Counted from the first letter of the stretch, positions 24,519-34,126 are shown. The stretch is DNA of 64,000 bases from CAYNJG01 sp965216885 (GCA_965216885.1 OZ244209.1:6076001-6140000); one strand, 5' to 3'. Notes: generated by a model not told the origin, from the letters alone. Translations and numbers: made by a program.

Positions 24519-25381
24519 AACACCATCCTTTCGACGTAGGCGTGACGCCCATCCACAATCACGGCACATCCAAGTGCGGGCTTCTGGTTGAACTTCAACC
24601 CGTATCTCATGGCGGCACTGTCGCTATCGAGTCCGCAACCTGCTTGAACGCCGAAGATCAGTCGGTCTGCGTTCGGTGGGATGTAGTTAGCGAATAGACA
24701 GTGATGGAAATGACCCTGAACCACCGACCGGTGCGTCTGCTCAGCATTCAAACAAGCAGGGTGCTTGCCCGATCTACCCGAATCCCCGTGCGAGTAGTTC
24801 ACACCGTCGATGCAGACCTTCGAGAACTGCGGATGCCAAGTCCACCCACGTGGGGTGTCGTATATGTTCGCAAGGTTCTGAATCGCCCTTGCCGGTAGAC
24901 CTGTCGAGAATGCTTTTCGATGGATGCGGACGTCATGGTTACCAGTGATGATGTCGAGTTTGGGTAACGCCTTGTAAATCGTGTTCCGCATCTGGTTCAC
25001 GGTTAGATTGATCTCGGCACCGGGTGCGTAGAGATCGGGATCGTTCTCATGGAACGAAACGCTGTGAAGATCAACCAAGTCGCCGAGATGGACGACCCGG
25101 TTGCACTTCCACTTCTTCTTCACGTCGAGCAAGAAGTCAACGAAACCTTCTCGACAGACTGGGTAGTGAGTGCAGGAAAATGCCAACACACGTGAGCCGC
25201 TCTGATCTTTCGGCACGTCAGTAACAGACGCCTTGTCGGGGACGTCAGAATACGCACCCGTTGAAATGCCGTAGACCGTGGATCGTGTCGTTCCGTGGTC
25301 TCGGGCGATCTGTGCTTTGTTCGCATTCGGCATTTTCAGAGCGGCTCGAATGCTTCGCACAGTACAGTCAGGTAAACTCAT
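24515..25381 (-). CDS. Metallophosphoesterase with N-terminal helix-turn-helix
   Basis: The 288-residue protein begins with a possible HTH (NANKAQIARDHGTTRSTVYGIS) and continues with a calcineurin-like phosphoesterase: HLGDLVDLHS (GDxxD), IITGNHDVRIHR (GNHD), NYSHGDSG and VVQGHFHH (GHxH). The first motif reads FSCTHYP, so the Asp expected in DxH appears to be Cys. Such phage enzymes may act on nucleic-acid ends or nucleotides. It lies between the helicase and polymerase genes. Confidence 0.82.
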   Translation of the reverse strand: MSLPDCTVRSIRAALKMPNANKAQIARDHGTTRSTVYGISTGAYSDVPDKASVTDVPKDQSGSRVLAFSCTHYPVCREGFVDFLLDVKKKWKCNRVVHLGDLVDLHSVSFHENDPDLYAPGAEINLTVNQMRNTIYKALPKLDIITGNHDVRIHRKAFSTGLPARAIQNLANIYDTPRGWTWHPQFSKVCIDGVNYSHGDSGRSGKHPACLNAEQTHRSVVQGHFHHCLFANYIPPNADRLIFGVQAGCGLDSDSAAMRYGLKFNQKPALGCAVIVDGRHAYVERMVL

Positions 25382-25434
25382 TAGCTGCTTTCAAAGTTGA
25401 GGTGAACACAAGCACGGCGACTATTTCTGCTGCG

Positions 25435-27243
25435 CTAGTCGTAGTCATCCCGAAGCAGGTCCCCCATGGTGATACCTTCGAGGCGTCCCTTCTCTTTCAC
25501 GAGGTCCAACACCCGGTAGTCAGTTGGGAGGTGCATCAGGTCCACGACTTCGACGGGTTTAGTCTGCCCAGGCCGATGCACTCGCTTGAGCGCTTGCTCT
25601 CGGTGGTCCCAGCGATGGGTGTTCGAATAGAAGACAACTTTTCTCGCCTCAACCAACGTGAACGCCGTGCCGCCTGATTCTGGATGAGCAACGTATGCAA
25701 CCTTGCTTCGAGAGCGGTCTGCCCAAACGGCAAGAGGGTTTTCACGCGATGATCCAAGTACGCTAAAGCCTCGACCATCGCATCGAATAACTTCCCAGCC
25801 TCTCTCTTGAAAGACTCGAACGATACGGTCAATTGAACCCTTGAACCCGGCGAACACCAACATTCGCCCAAGCTCTTCTTCGCTGTCGATTTCTTCACGT
25901 AGTGCGTCCTCCTTTAGGCAGGGAATCTCATACGGAACCCTCTTGGTGTTTGGTACCTCCTTCGTTCCTTCACAGTGGAAGCACTCGACTTCCACCTTCT
26001 CCAATTTGTCGATGACTTCCTGAGAGAACATCTCAACAGACTTGAACTGCCGGTCTGGTTCTTCGGGATCAAACCATTCATTGACGACGCCAAGACCCTC
26101 ACAGGCGGGACAAACTTTCATCCCGTCCGGTTCTTCGGTGTAGAGGAAACCGTCGCTGATCTCACGCAGGTGAATCGCTGCCGTAGCTGCTGACGTCGCA
26201 GTCTTGGCAATCATCTTCGCAACACGCAGGGTGTCTTCGTGAGGTTGCAGTTCCACCATCCGATGGTTGATTGGTGGTAGATTCAACACCGTGTCCTGAA
26301 GTCTGAAGACGGTGACGAGTCCTTTCAGGCGTTCGTGCAGCAGTGCAACTTCGTCTTCACGCCACTCTTCAATCTCTTCGTAGAAACCGTTCGAGCCTTC
26401 TGCCTTCGCCAGTTTCGCCAATCGACGGAGCAATGCCTTCGGTGAGCCCTCGGCTAGGTACCCCGGATAGACGATCTCTGCTTGTGCCCACCAATCCACG
26501 GGTGTCTTGGGAGCCGGGGTCCCGGACAACCCCACGACGTACCCTTCGAATCCGTACTTCTCGCGGACTTCGTCAGCGAGTTTCTGGTGGTTCACCGTGC
26601 GTTTCGTTTCGGCTGTCTTGCACTTGTGAATCTCGTCGATGACGAAACCCTGAAAGCCTTCGCCATGGAACTTGTGAACTTGATCATGTGAAGTGAACGT
26701 TACGTCCAGATCCACACCCCACGCTGCGAACTCAAACTCCATCTGCGGCAACGAAGACTTGGGACCAGACCAGAGCCATTGCTTCACACCGGACCTCTCC
26801 ATTGCCAAGATCGTCGCGAGCGTCTTGGCGAGTCCCGGATCAGCGGCGATGAGCTGGAAGTTGCGGGACAGGATATTGTCCGCGATGACCAACTGATGGG
26901 GCATCAGTTCGAATGCCTGCTGCTTGAACTGATGGTACCTCGTTGGTTCCCACTCGTTCTCAGCCACAGGCTTGTCGAAATGAGCCAGCGGGTTCTTACC
27001 ACCCCAAAAACCAAATTGAATCCAGTTCCGTGGGTGATCCGAAGCAGTCCAGTGCGAGAATTTCCCGTCCTCAAAAATGCAACGAGCACCTTTCAAGGCT
27101 TTGATCTCGTCCTTCAAAGCGAATGGACTGTCGATGATTTCGATTCGCCCCGTGTCGACCTCAAACGTGAGCGGTTCCTTGCTCACGTATGTCTTGCCGC
27201 CGACTTTCCGCTTCCCGGTGATGACTTGGATTGTTTCAGGCAT
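25435..27243 (-). CDS. SNF2/DEAD-type superfamily 2 helicase
   Basis: The 602-residue ATPase has a Walker A-like ADPGLAKT near residue 134, the Walker B/DExH box FVIDEIHKCK near 200, LSGTPAPKTP (motif III), and motif V/VI segments ARKVVFYSNTHRWDHREQALKRVHRPGQT near the end. Two CxxC pairs (CPACEGLG and CFHCEGT) may form a zinc ribbon between the lobes. The start is the ATG within TAATG at the end of the Dam gene. It probably unwinds or remodels DNA during phage replication. Confidence 0.9.
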   Translation of the reverse strand: MPETIQVITGKRKVGGKTYVSKEPLTFEVDTGRIEIIDSPFALKDEIKALKGARCIFEDGKFSHWTASDHPRNWIQFGFWGGKNPLAHFDKPVAENEWEPTRYHQFKQQAFELMPHQLVIADNILSRNFQLIAADPGLAKTLATILAMERSGVKQWLWSGPKSSLPQMEFEFAAWGVDLDVTFTSHDQVHKFHGEGFQGFVIDEIHKCKTAETKRTVNHQKLADEVREKYGFEGYVVGLSGTPAPKTPVDWWAQAEIVYPGYLAEGSPKALLRRLAKLAKAEGSNGFYEEIEEWREDEVALLHERLKGLVTVFRLQDTVLNLPPINHRMVELQPHEDTLRVAKMIAKTATSAATAAIHLREISDGFLYTEEPDGMKVCPACEGLGVVNEWFDPEEPDRQFKSVEMFSQEVIDKLEKVEVECFHCEGTKEVPNTKRVPYEIPCLKEDALREEIDSEEELGRMLVFAGFKGSIDRIVRVFQERGWEVIRCDGRGFSVLGSSRENPLAVWADRSRSKVAYVAHPESGGTAFTLVEARKVVFYSNTHRWDHREQALKRVHRPGQTKPVEVVDLMHLPTDYRVLDLVKEKGRLEGITMGDLLRDDYD

Positions 27244-28001
27244 TAGCTGTCCTTGGTGATTAGTAGCTCTTCTTTGTGACCACCGTTGCCGTTGGTGTGA
27301 TCTTCCGCGACGTGGAAGCTGTCGTAGTTCCGAATGACCCAAGGGTGGCGGTTGTACGAAAGAACCCAATAGCCCTGATCGAGGCACACGTGTTGTCGCA
27401 ACCTCTCGTGGTCCGCATCAGAGAAAAATGTTGGATAAAGACTGTCACCCACCTCGTAGTAAGGTGGGTCGTAGTAAGTCGTCTCGCCTTCGACCTCCGA
27501 GAAGTCGGAGCACGTGAACACGCTACAACAGGTGCTCATCAGTGTGTGTTTCTCTTCCAACTGCCTCAACAGATTCGTGCTCGACCACCGGCAGTCGATT
27601 CCGTATTTGCCGGTCTGTGCGGCACCGCCTTGGGGACCTGCCAACACACCTCGACCGCCATGAGACAACCGATTGACGACCAAGAACTTGAAAGCATCAA
27701 CCTCTCCACTCAGGAGTTCCAACTTCATTCGTTGGAACTGTTCCACCGTGGGTTTGAATTCCGCGATCTGCCTCGAAAGCTCGTTTGGTCGTTCCCAAAC
27801 CGTGGTCCAGAAGTTTGCTACGTGATGGTCACCGTCGTTCAGAATTGCGGCTTCTATCTGCCCAAGTTTCGCCAGCTTGAAGAAGACTCCTCCACCGCCG
27901 AAGAACGGCTCGCAGTACATCCGTGACAGGTTAGGGATGAGCAGATTCAAGATGCTCTTGAGGACCGCTCCCCGACTCTTTCCGCCCGGATATCTCAGCA
28001 T
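27243..28001 (-). CDS. D12-class DNA adenine N6-methyltransferase (Dam-like)
   Basis: The 252-residue enzyme transfers a methyl group from AdoMet to adenine N6. It shows the D12-class order: LRYPGGKSR at the N-terminus, the AdoMet loop YCEPFFGGGGVFFKLA, and the catalytic DPPY at residues 178-181. It has no cognate restriction gene nearby, so it may protect phage DNA or mark its own origin. It shares TAATG with the helicase. Confidence 0.93.
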   Translation of the reverse strand: MLRYPGGKSRGAVLKSILNLLIPNLSRMYCEPFFGGGGVFFKLAKLGQIEAAILNDGDHHVANFWTTVWERPNELSRQIAEFKPTVEQFQRMKLELLSGEVDAFKFLVVNRLSHGGRGVLAGPQGGAAQTGKYGIDCRWSSTNLLRQLEEKHTLMSTCCSVFTCSDFSEVEGETTYYDPPYYEVGDSLYPTFFSDADHERLRQHVCLDQGYWVLSYNRHPWVIRNYDSFHVAEDHTNGNGGHKEELLITKDS

Positions 28002-28422
28002 TTTCTACCTGTGTTACGTGTAAGGTGCTTTGACTGGTCCGGACGCACACACCATTCAGTACATAGATCCATTGAGCTGCTTCACAGAAACCACGGACGA
28101 AATCTGAACCTAGTTGTGTCAGGGACCAGACGGCTTCACCTTCGTCGTTTGTTGGGTGTCGCTCCAACATTCCGAAGTGGCGAAGCTCGGCGTAATTCGT
28201 GGAGAACCCACGTGCGTATCGATCGTTGAGTTTCGGGAATTGCGTTGGATAAGCGACTTTCGTTCCTACGCCCTTCTGTTCATCAAACGCCATCAAGAGT
28301 TGGACAAAATGCTTGTCCATGGCTTGACGTCGTGGATTCGCGACGGCTTCAAATTCGATCGATTGGGGTTCGTCATCTGACGTGGTGTGTTCCGGAATTA
28401 GACGTTTTGGTACTCTCGTCAT
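27931..28422 (-). CDS. Predicted winged-helix-like phage protein
   Basis: The 163-residue product starts MTRVPKRLIPEHTTSDDEP. The middle section (NYAELRHFGMLERHPTNDEGEAVWSLTQLGSDFVRGFC) has the layout of a winged helix with a wing near DEGEAVW. The last ~24 residues are encoded over the start of the Dam gene. The ATG chosen is not preceded by a strong ribosome site; an upstream start adds 44 residues of lower quality. A DNA-binding role is a guess. Confidence 0.6.
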   Translation of the reverse strand: MTRVPKRLIPEHTTSDDEPQSIEFEAVANPRRQAMDKHFVQLLMAFDEQKGVGTKVAYPTQFPKLNDRYARGFSTNYAELRHFGMLERHPTNDEGEAVWSLTQLGSDFVRGFCEAAQWIYVLNGVCVRTSQSTLHVTQVENAEISGRKESGSGPQEHLESAHP

Positions 28423-28501
28423 GTGAGTCTTTCTTAGTCGCGTTAAGTAAGGCTTGAAGCCCTGACTCACGGGTGCGGACACACTCGTGAGTTGGGCATT
28501 T

Positions 28502-28921
28502 CTAGTTAAGTCGTTTGATTCGTCCTTCCACGGGGATGAGTCCACGGATGTCATTCCAGATGTCGCCTGTCTTTCCTTGACTCACGGTGAGCCACTGTTG
28601 AACTGAACCGGTAGCGACGATGATCGAGACCCGTTGCAGAGTTGGTCGGACGAGGGTGGTCAGAGGTGCGAGTTGTGACATCAGGTTGTCTGAATCTCGT
28701 TCATCAACCCCAAGCAAGATCGACAAGTGGGAGTGGTCAAAGTCGGGTGATGAGGAGTTCACCAACCGAGCAAGACACGAAGCAAGCTTCTCTTCTGGCG
28801 TGAACTCACGTCGGCTTTCGTCAGCCTCTTGAGCGAGTCGTTCGCCTGTTGCTTGGTGAGCAATGCTCAGGAATGAATCCCAATCGACGTTGGTTCGTGC
28901 GATGAGTTTCACTGCGTGCAT
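28502..28921 (-). CDS. Phage protein of unknown function
   Basis: The 139-residue protein opens MHAVKLIARTNVDWDSFLSIAHQATGE and has an acidic helical centre followed by SPDFDHSHLSILLGVDERDSDNLMSQL. No family is certain. Its start is within the last codons of the HNH endonuclease gene. Confidence 0.62.
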   Translation of the reverse strand: MHAVKLIARTNVDWDSFLSIAHQATGERLAQEADESRREFTPEEKLASCLARLVNSSSPDFDHSHLSILLGVDERDSDNLMSQLAPLTTLVRPTLQRVSIIVATGSVQQWLTVSQGKTGDIWNDIRGLIPVEGRIKRLN

Positions 28922-29460
28922 TGAGACATTCCTCTACCCGTGAGATGTGACCAAGACTTGCCATTGCCTATGCCTCGAATTGTGGTCCGAGTAACATTGA
29001 ACAGGTCCGCTATCTGGACCTTGGTCAACGAGGTTGAGTCCAGTAGGTGACAAATACGCAACACCTGAGACGACGACAGTTTTCTGTTTGGGTGTTTATC
29101 ACCCCGGATGTCAGTCCCGTGCTTGACGCGGTCCAGTTGATTCTCTGACTCAGTACCCCATCTCAAATTGTTGAGGTTGTTATTCGACCGGTCACCATCA
29201 CCATGACAACAGACCTGATGAGGTTCTGGCTCTCCAATGAACGCTTTCAGCACAAGACGGTGTACGTACGGCTGCGAATAAGATCCATCCAACTTTGTGA
29301 GAGTAACCCTCATGTAACCGTTTGGTTTTGGGCTTGGTCGAAGGATGCGAAGCCGTAGCTGTTTTCCGTCCTGAGAGAGGCGACCAAGTGAGCGAACTCG
29401 TCCAAAGTTGCTCACTTGATAGCCTTCAAAGTCCGGAACGTGTTTCCAGACTTCATTCAT
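28909..29460 (-). CDS. HNH homing endonuclease with NUMOD4 motif
   Basis: The 183-residue protein has a NUMOD4 DNA-binding motif (WKHVPDFEGYQVSNFGRVRSLGR), an HNH core (VHRLVLKAFIGEPEPHQVCCHGDGDRSNNNLNNLRWGT) and a C-terminal helix-turn-helix (LTKVQIADLFNVTRTTIRGIGNGKSW). This is the standard layout of free-standing phage homing endonucleases, which cut a target allele and spread by repair. It sits in the early operon, its stop overlapping the next gene. The site it cuts is not known. Confidence 0.92.
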   Translation of the reverse strand: MNEVWKHVPDFEGYQVSNFGRVRSLGRLSQDGKQLRLRILRPSPKPNGYMRVTLTKLDGSYSQPYVHRLVLKAFIGEPEPHQVCCHGDGDRSNNNLNNLRWGTESENQLDRVKHGTDIRGDKHPNRKLSSSQVLRICHLLDSTSLTKVQIADLFNVTRTTIRGIGNGKSWSHLTGRGMSQCTQ

Positions 29461-30203
29461 TAACGAACCCGTTCCGTCGTAGCTGCCTCTTCCGATTCCT
29501 CCTCCGCTGCTTCGAGATTCGTAGACGGCTCACTCAGGAATTTGGTGATCGCCATGACAATCTCTTCCTGTGGTGGAAGGTTCGTGAATGGTTGAGAGCA
29601 CGGGGTGTAGGTTGCTATATGCCAAGAGAAATTCTCGGCTTCCTTCAACCGCGAACCGAAGGTCACGGGTTTTGGTGGTTGAACTCGCAACTCAACACCT
29701 TCAGCTTTCGCCAACTCTACGTCTGCCTCACTCACGGGCAGAAATGGTTGCAGCTTTGCCGCCTCGGCCCGTGCGGATTTTGTCCCGCAGAAGTATTCGA
29801 CGAAGTCGCCGTATTCCCGCGAAAATGCCAGAAAAACGATCCCAAACATGCAACCCGAATCCTTGGTGAAGGACCGGGCTTCGATGTCTTTGAAGACTTC
29901 TGAATCGGCGTCGTAGTGGACGATGATGTTCTTCCGATCAGACATATCGATGGCTTTCGCTCGTGCTGCGAAAACGATCATGTCACATTTGTCGCCGAGC
30001 ACGCGAACCTCGTCGTCCGATAGTGGAACGCCGAATTCACCCGGTGCCACCAACCTCTTGTTCACGGCTCGCCCCTTGCTGAAAAGCTGAAGACGCTTGA
30101 GGTATGAGGACGCCTTCGCTACACGCTTGAATAGATTCGCACCGCCCGTACGTGTTGCGGGTAGTTGCGTTGTCGCAGTCGCGACTTCAGTTGATTTTCC
30201 CAA
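29460..30203 (-). CDS. Phage early protein of unknown function
   Basis: The 247-residue protein has a basic N-terminus, a central domain (DKCDMIVFAARAKAIDMSDRKNIIVHYD, then SGCMFGIVFLAFSREYGDFVEYFCGTKSAR) and an acidic C-terminal tail (EAAEEESEEAATTE). The acidic tail and the place between ParB-like and HNH genes would suit a single-strand DNA-binding or accessory replication protein, but no family is recognised. Confidence 0.65.
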   Translation of the reverse strand: MGKSTEVATATTQLPATRTGGANLFKRVAKASSYLKRLQLFSKGRAVNKRLVAPGEFGVPLSDDEVRVLGDKCDMIVFAARAKAIDMSDRKNIIVHYDADSEVFKDIEARSFTKDSGCMFGIVFLAFSREYGDFVEYFCGTKSARAEAAKLQPFLPVSEADVELAKAEGVELRVQPPKPVTFGSRLKEAENFSWHIATYTPCSQPFTNLPPQEEIVMAITKFLSEPSTNLEAAEEESEEAATTERVR

Positions 30204-30972
30204 TGGATTTCCTCTGTTGATACTCGTGTTGTTTCTTTGTCACAGTTGCTTCGTCTAGGTGACACACCCAAGCAATGACCTCTTCCCACGGTGTGTCCGA
30301 TGGGAAGACTTTCTCTTGGATTTCCTTGAGACTTCTCAGGTAAGCTTGAGGCGTGTATTCCGTCTGTTGATGTGTTTGGATTAACGTTTCATGTTGAACC
30401 TCTCGAATGTGGTTTGCGAAATCTGACCTGTTCATCAACAACGCATCGTTGACGAACTGTGCCTGCTTAGATTGAGGCAGCTTCGCGAGAGCGTACGCAT
30501 TCATCACCGGCATCTGATCTCGGTTGAGGTAGCCGAGGGCATCCTCACACAAGTCCAGAAGTGACAACTGGTCTTTGACCCACTGCGTGGATTTGCATGC
30601 GATAGAAGCCAGCTCACGAAGTGTGATGCCGGGTTTGTATCGCTGTATCCGCAACAGTTGTCGGGCAAGTTCCAGTCGATCGGTTTTCACATGACATTCG
30701 TTCTCTTGAAGCTGTAGCGAGAGACACTCGAAGTCACTCAGCTCACGGACTTCGCAATTCACACTCGGGAACCCAAGTTGCTTTGCGATCGTGAACCTGT
30801 GCATCCCACACACGATCTCGTAGCCACCCTCAACAGGGCGGACAGTCGGTGGGTGAAGGATGCCGTGCTGAACAATCGACCGCCGAAGCTCATCAAACTC
30901 GATGGTGTCTTTCCGCACTGGGCGGAGTAGCACCTGAGGCTCACGTAGGTCTTCGAGGCTGATGTGTTTCAT
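30187..30972 (-). CDS. ParB/Spo0J-like DNA-binding protein
   Basis: The 261-residue protein has a ParB N-terminal domain (EFDELRRSIVQHGILHPPTVRPV, then YEIVCGMHRFTIAKQLG, the CTPase-type GxxR box appearing as CGMHR) and a central HTH (ITLRELASIACKSTQWVKDQLSLL). No ParA is seen in the window. In phages such proteins may partition a plasmid-like genome or act as regulators. It heads the leftward early operon and faces the primase gene across a region rich in repeated sites. The ATG chosen follows the divergent region. Confidence 0.85.
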   Translation of the reverse strand: MKHISLEDLREPQVLLRPVRKDTIEFDELRRSIVQHGILHPPTVRPVEGGYEIVCGMHRFTIAKQLGFPSVNCEVRELSDFECLSLQLQENECHVKTDRLELARQLLRIQRYKPGITLRELASIACKSTQWVKDQLSLLDLCEDALGYLNRDQMPVMNAYALAKLPQSKQAQFVNDALLMNRSDFANHIREVQHETLIQTHQQTEYTPQAYLRSLKEIQEKVFPSDTPWEEVIAWVCHLDEATVTKKQHEYQQRKSIGKIN

Positions 30973-31368
30973 GTGTCTCTCGCTGCTTACCTTGATCAAC
31001 GAGGAAATAACACATTGAGGTAATGGACTATGGGGTAAGAGCAGAGATTTCCGTTTGTCAAGTGTTGGATGTTCATCAATTCACGGTTGTGTCTGTAATT
31101 CTGGTTTTGATGTTACCAATTTACCCTCTTCACCCCTCTCTTTATTAGTAGTTAGTATTCTTTTTCTTTATCGCCTATAGAAGAAAGACACGAAAAAACA
31201 CTGTTAGAGGTAACTTGGTAAAGCATCAAAATCGGCAAACCCGTGAGCTTTGGTGCAAAGCCCCGTACCCCAACCCTACTGAGGATTATTTTTTGGAGTC
31301 GTGCATTTCAAATCTGGAATCCCGTTGGTTCCCCGTTGATCAAGGTAAGCACCAAGAGAAAGGCACCT
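30973..31368. promoter_or_regulatory. Divergent early control region with repeated GGTAA sites
   Basis: This region separates the leftward ParB-like operon from the rightward primase operon. GGTAA or its complement TTACC occurs at 30987, 31019, 31034, 31113, 31121, 31209 and 31217. The last four form two pairs of direct repeats, and the pairs mirror each other (TTACCAATTTACC at 31113-31125; GGTAACTTGGTAA at 31209-31221, one mismatch). An AT-rich stretch lies between the arms at about 31139-31200. It may be a repressor operator set, a ParB site or a replication origin. Confidence 0.65.
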
Positions 31369-33984
31369 ATGGCAAACGTATCCGAGCAGCTAGACCACCT
31401 CCTGAAGAGCGAAGCCGAACGGCTGCCCCACGCGACAGACTTGATCGAACGAGTCCGTGAGCTTGGGACCGATGTTGAGATCCAAGTGAACGTTCGTCGC
31501 GACCTTGGCGATGCCGTGGCGGGTAAACGAGCCACCTACACGGACGGCGTAGATCAGTGGTTCAACTTCCGCATACCCCGCAACTCTTTCTCCACACCCG
31601 AGTGGAACGACTACCCACTGAACTGGTCGCTCGCGAGGTATGTGGACTCGATAGGCTCGACTGGGTGGCACTGGAAATCACGTGAGTCACTTTGGCTCGG
31701 GTACGACTTCGACGCCATTGTGGGACACGCAGAGGGTGTAGGCATCACTGACGTTGAGCTTGAGCGAGTCCGGAGGGTAGCCGAGCAAGTCCCGTGGGTT
31801 GAGGTTCGGAAGTCGACAGGCGGTGGTGGGCTGCACCTGTACGTACCTCTTGAAAACGTAACGACCGAGAACCACACCGAACATGCGGCTGTGGGACGTG
31901 CTGTACTCGCGTGCCTGTCTGACGAGTGCGACTTCGACTTTTCTTCACGTGTGGACCAGTGTGGCTCAAACATGTGGTTCTGTGCACGCAGAGCGAACGT
32001 TGAGAATCAAGGGCTCGCACTGCTGAAGCCAGCTACCGAGAAGTTTTCTCGTCTTCCGGATTCATGGCGTGACCACATCGACGTCGTTAGTCACAGGCGA
32101 GCACGTGTAGCAGTTCGGGGTATTGAGCAGAGGGATGAAGGTCTCTTCAACGAACTGGCATCAGCCTACCGACGCGTCACCCTTGATGAAGAGCACAAGC
32201 GTGTAATCGATGAGTTAGAGTCGATGGAAGACGTCACGGTGATTTGGTCCCGCGATCACTACCTACTTCAGACACACACCGTGGCTCTGAAGAAAGTGCC
32301 TGACATCCGTGGGATATTCGAGACAACCTCGAAGGGTACGGACACTGCGACACCCAACACGTTCGGATTCCCAGCCGAGAACGGCTCGTGGCGGTTCTAC
32401 CGCTTTGGTCGGGGTACTTCAGAGCACGTGACTTGGGAACAAGACGGAGCGGGATGGACGACCTGTTGGTACAACCGCCCACCCGAATTTCGTGAGTCGG
32501 CGTCCTATGCGGGTGCGTCACTGTTGAGCAATGGCGGATACCAGTTCCAGACCTTGGAACAAGCCCTTGAGGTTGCCAAGACGATAGCCCACGACCCAGA
32601 TTGGGAACACCACGCACCTCAGCCGTTCATGTCACGTCCAGCGGTCATGAAGGAAACCAAGAACGGGAACGTAGCCGTTCAGGTGAAGAAGATGGACGGT
32701 GATAGTCAGCCTCGCGGCTGGAACGACGTGGACAAGGCTCGTCACTGGACGATGGTGGTGGTCACGAACAAAGCCGACGTGGCGAACTCAGTTACTGACT
32801 ATGACTCGCTCATTCGCTGCCTGACCACCCCAGACAATAAGCCTTCCGGCTGGGCAACCGTGACTGAGAAGGGTGATTGGGTTCGGAAGGGTTCAGGGTC
32901 AATCAAGACCATCCTGCAATACATGGGACACGCGAAGCCCGAAGCCGAACAGATCATGGGGAGGTGTGAGTTCCGTCCATGGAAATTGGTCTGCCTACCA
33001 TTTGAGCCAGAGTACCCCGGCGACCGTCAGTGGAACCTGAATGCACCTCAATTGGCTTTTGCACCTTCGTATGAACCGGGCGACCACCCCACGTGGGATC
33101 TGGTGCTCGATCACGTCGGCGTTAGCCTCACACCCCACCTGAAGAATGAGGAGTGGGCTGCGTCCGGTCGCGAGTACTTGCAGGGTTGGTTCGCCGCTCT
33201 CATCCGTGAGCCACTGGAACGTTTGCCCTACCTGTTCCTTTATGGACCTCAGAACTCTGGTAAATCGATCCTCCATGAAGCCTTCGATCTGCTGGTTACT
33301 GGGGGTGTGGTGAAAGCAGACCATGCCCTCACGTCGTCGAATGATTTCAACGGAGAACTTGAGCGAGCCATTCTCTGCGTTGTGGAAGAGAAAGACATAT
33401 CCACCGTGAAAGGGGCGTACGCCAAGATCAAGGAAGTCGTCACAGCCCTAAGATTGGCGATTCGCAAGATGCGGACAGACGTGTACATGGTGCCCAACTA
33501 CACGCATTGGGTCCAGATGGCTAACTCCGCGAGTGCGTTGTCTATGTTCGATGATGACACCCGAATCACGGTGCTGTACGTGGACATGCCCGAGCAAGAC
33601 ATCCCAAAGAACGTACTACTCGCTCGGATGCGTGAAGAAGCACCAGCGTTTCTTCGCACCCTGTTCGACTTCCGGCTACCGGATCACGGCGGTCGACTTC
33701 GAATACCAATGATCGAGACACAGGACAAACTCAACGCCAAAGAGATGTCACAAGACTTCCTCAGCATGTTCATTGAGGAGACTTGCGAGGAGTGTGAGGG
33801 CGTGTGCGAACTGGCTTTCAAAGAATTCTATGAGGTCTTCCAGTCTTGGTTACCCGCTACTGAGAAATGGAGCCGCCAGAAAGTCAGTAAGCACTTCCCA
33901 GTGAAGTATCGAGTCGAAGCGGGCAACGGGAACAAACGATACATCCGTGGACTGCAATGGAAAGGAACACTCCGTGCCATTTAG
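31369..33984 (+). CDS. Primase-helicase (archaeo-eukaryotic-type primase with SF3-like helicase)
   Basis: The 871-residue protein has an N-terminal primase-polymerase-like part: GYDFDAIVGH near residue 111 (hhDhD) and VRKSTGGGGLHLYVP near 148 (SxH-like motif). A C-terminal helicase has Walker A GPQNSGKS at about 626-633, Walker B-like AILCVVEEKDI and a sensor region TDVYMVPNYTHWVQMANSA. It probably starts replication by making primers and loading or unwinding at the origin in the control region beside it. The ATG giving MANVSEQLDHL is preferred over an earlier start. Confidence 0.87.
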   Translation: MANVSEQLDHLLKSEAERLPHATDLIERVRELGTDVEIQVNVRRDLGDAVAGKRATYTDGVDQWFNFRIPRNSFSTPEWNDYPLNWSLARYVDSIGSTGWHWKSRESLWLGYDFDAIVGHAEGVGITDVELERVRRVAEQVPWVEVRKSTGGGGLHLYVPLENVTTENHTEHAAVGRAVLACLSDECDFDFSSRVDQCGSNMWFCARRANVENQGLALLKPATEKFSRLPDSWRDHIDVVSHRRARVAVRGIEQRDEGLFNELASAYRRVTLDEEHKRVIDELESMEDVTVIWSRDHYLLQTHTVALKKVPDIRGIFETTSKGTDTATPNTFGFPAENGSWRFYRFGRGTSEHVTWEQDGAGWTTCWYNRPPEFRESASYAGASLLSNGGYQFQTLEQALEVAKTIAHDPDWEHHAPQPFMSRPAVMKETKNGNVAVQVKKMDGDSQPRGWNDVDKARHWTMVVVTNKADVANSVTDYDSLIRCLTTPDNKPSGWATVTEKGDWVRKGSGSIKTILQYMGHAKPEAEQIMGRCEFRPWKLVCLPFEPEYPGDRQWNLNAPQLAFAPSYEPGDHPTWDLVLDHVGVSLTPHLKNEEWAASGREYLQGWFAALIREPLERLPYLFLYGPQNSGKSILHEAFDLLVTGGVVKADHALTSSNDFNGELERAILCVVEEKDISTVKGAYAKIKEVVTALRLAIRKMRTDVYMVPNYTHWVQMANSASALSMFDDDTRITVLYVDMPEQDIPKNVLLARMREEAPAFLRTLFDFRLPDHGGRLRIPMIETQDKLNAKEMSQDFLSMFIEETCEECEGVCELAFKEFYEVFQSWLPATEKWSRQKVSKHFPVKYRVEAGNGNKRYIRGLQWKGTLRAI

Positions 33985-34126
33985 CGAACGACTCAGGGAA
34001 CTGTTACCCGATGCCGACGAGGAAACGTTGCATCAAATCGAACTTGCGGTAGACGAAGAGATTGTTCTGGCGTGGGACAACGGCTACTCGATTGGTCTGG
34101 AAGAAGGTGAAGCAAATGCGAACTGA
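33974..34126 (+). CDS. Very small acidic phage protein
   Basis: The 50-residue product (GTG start, PFSERLRELLPDADEETL...) overlaps the primase stop by 11 bp and the next ATG by 11 bp. It is acidic and helical, with WDNGYSIGLEEG resembling the YDAGYDDGY pattern of the following protein. Its tight coupling on both sides supports it as a real gene. Confidence 0.6.
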   Translation: MPFSERLRELLPDADEETLHQIELAVDEEIVLAWDNGYSIGLEEGEANAN

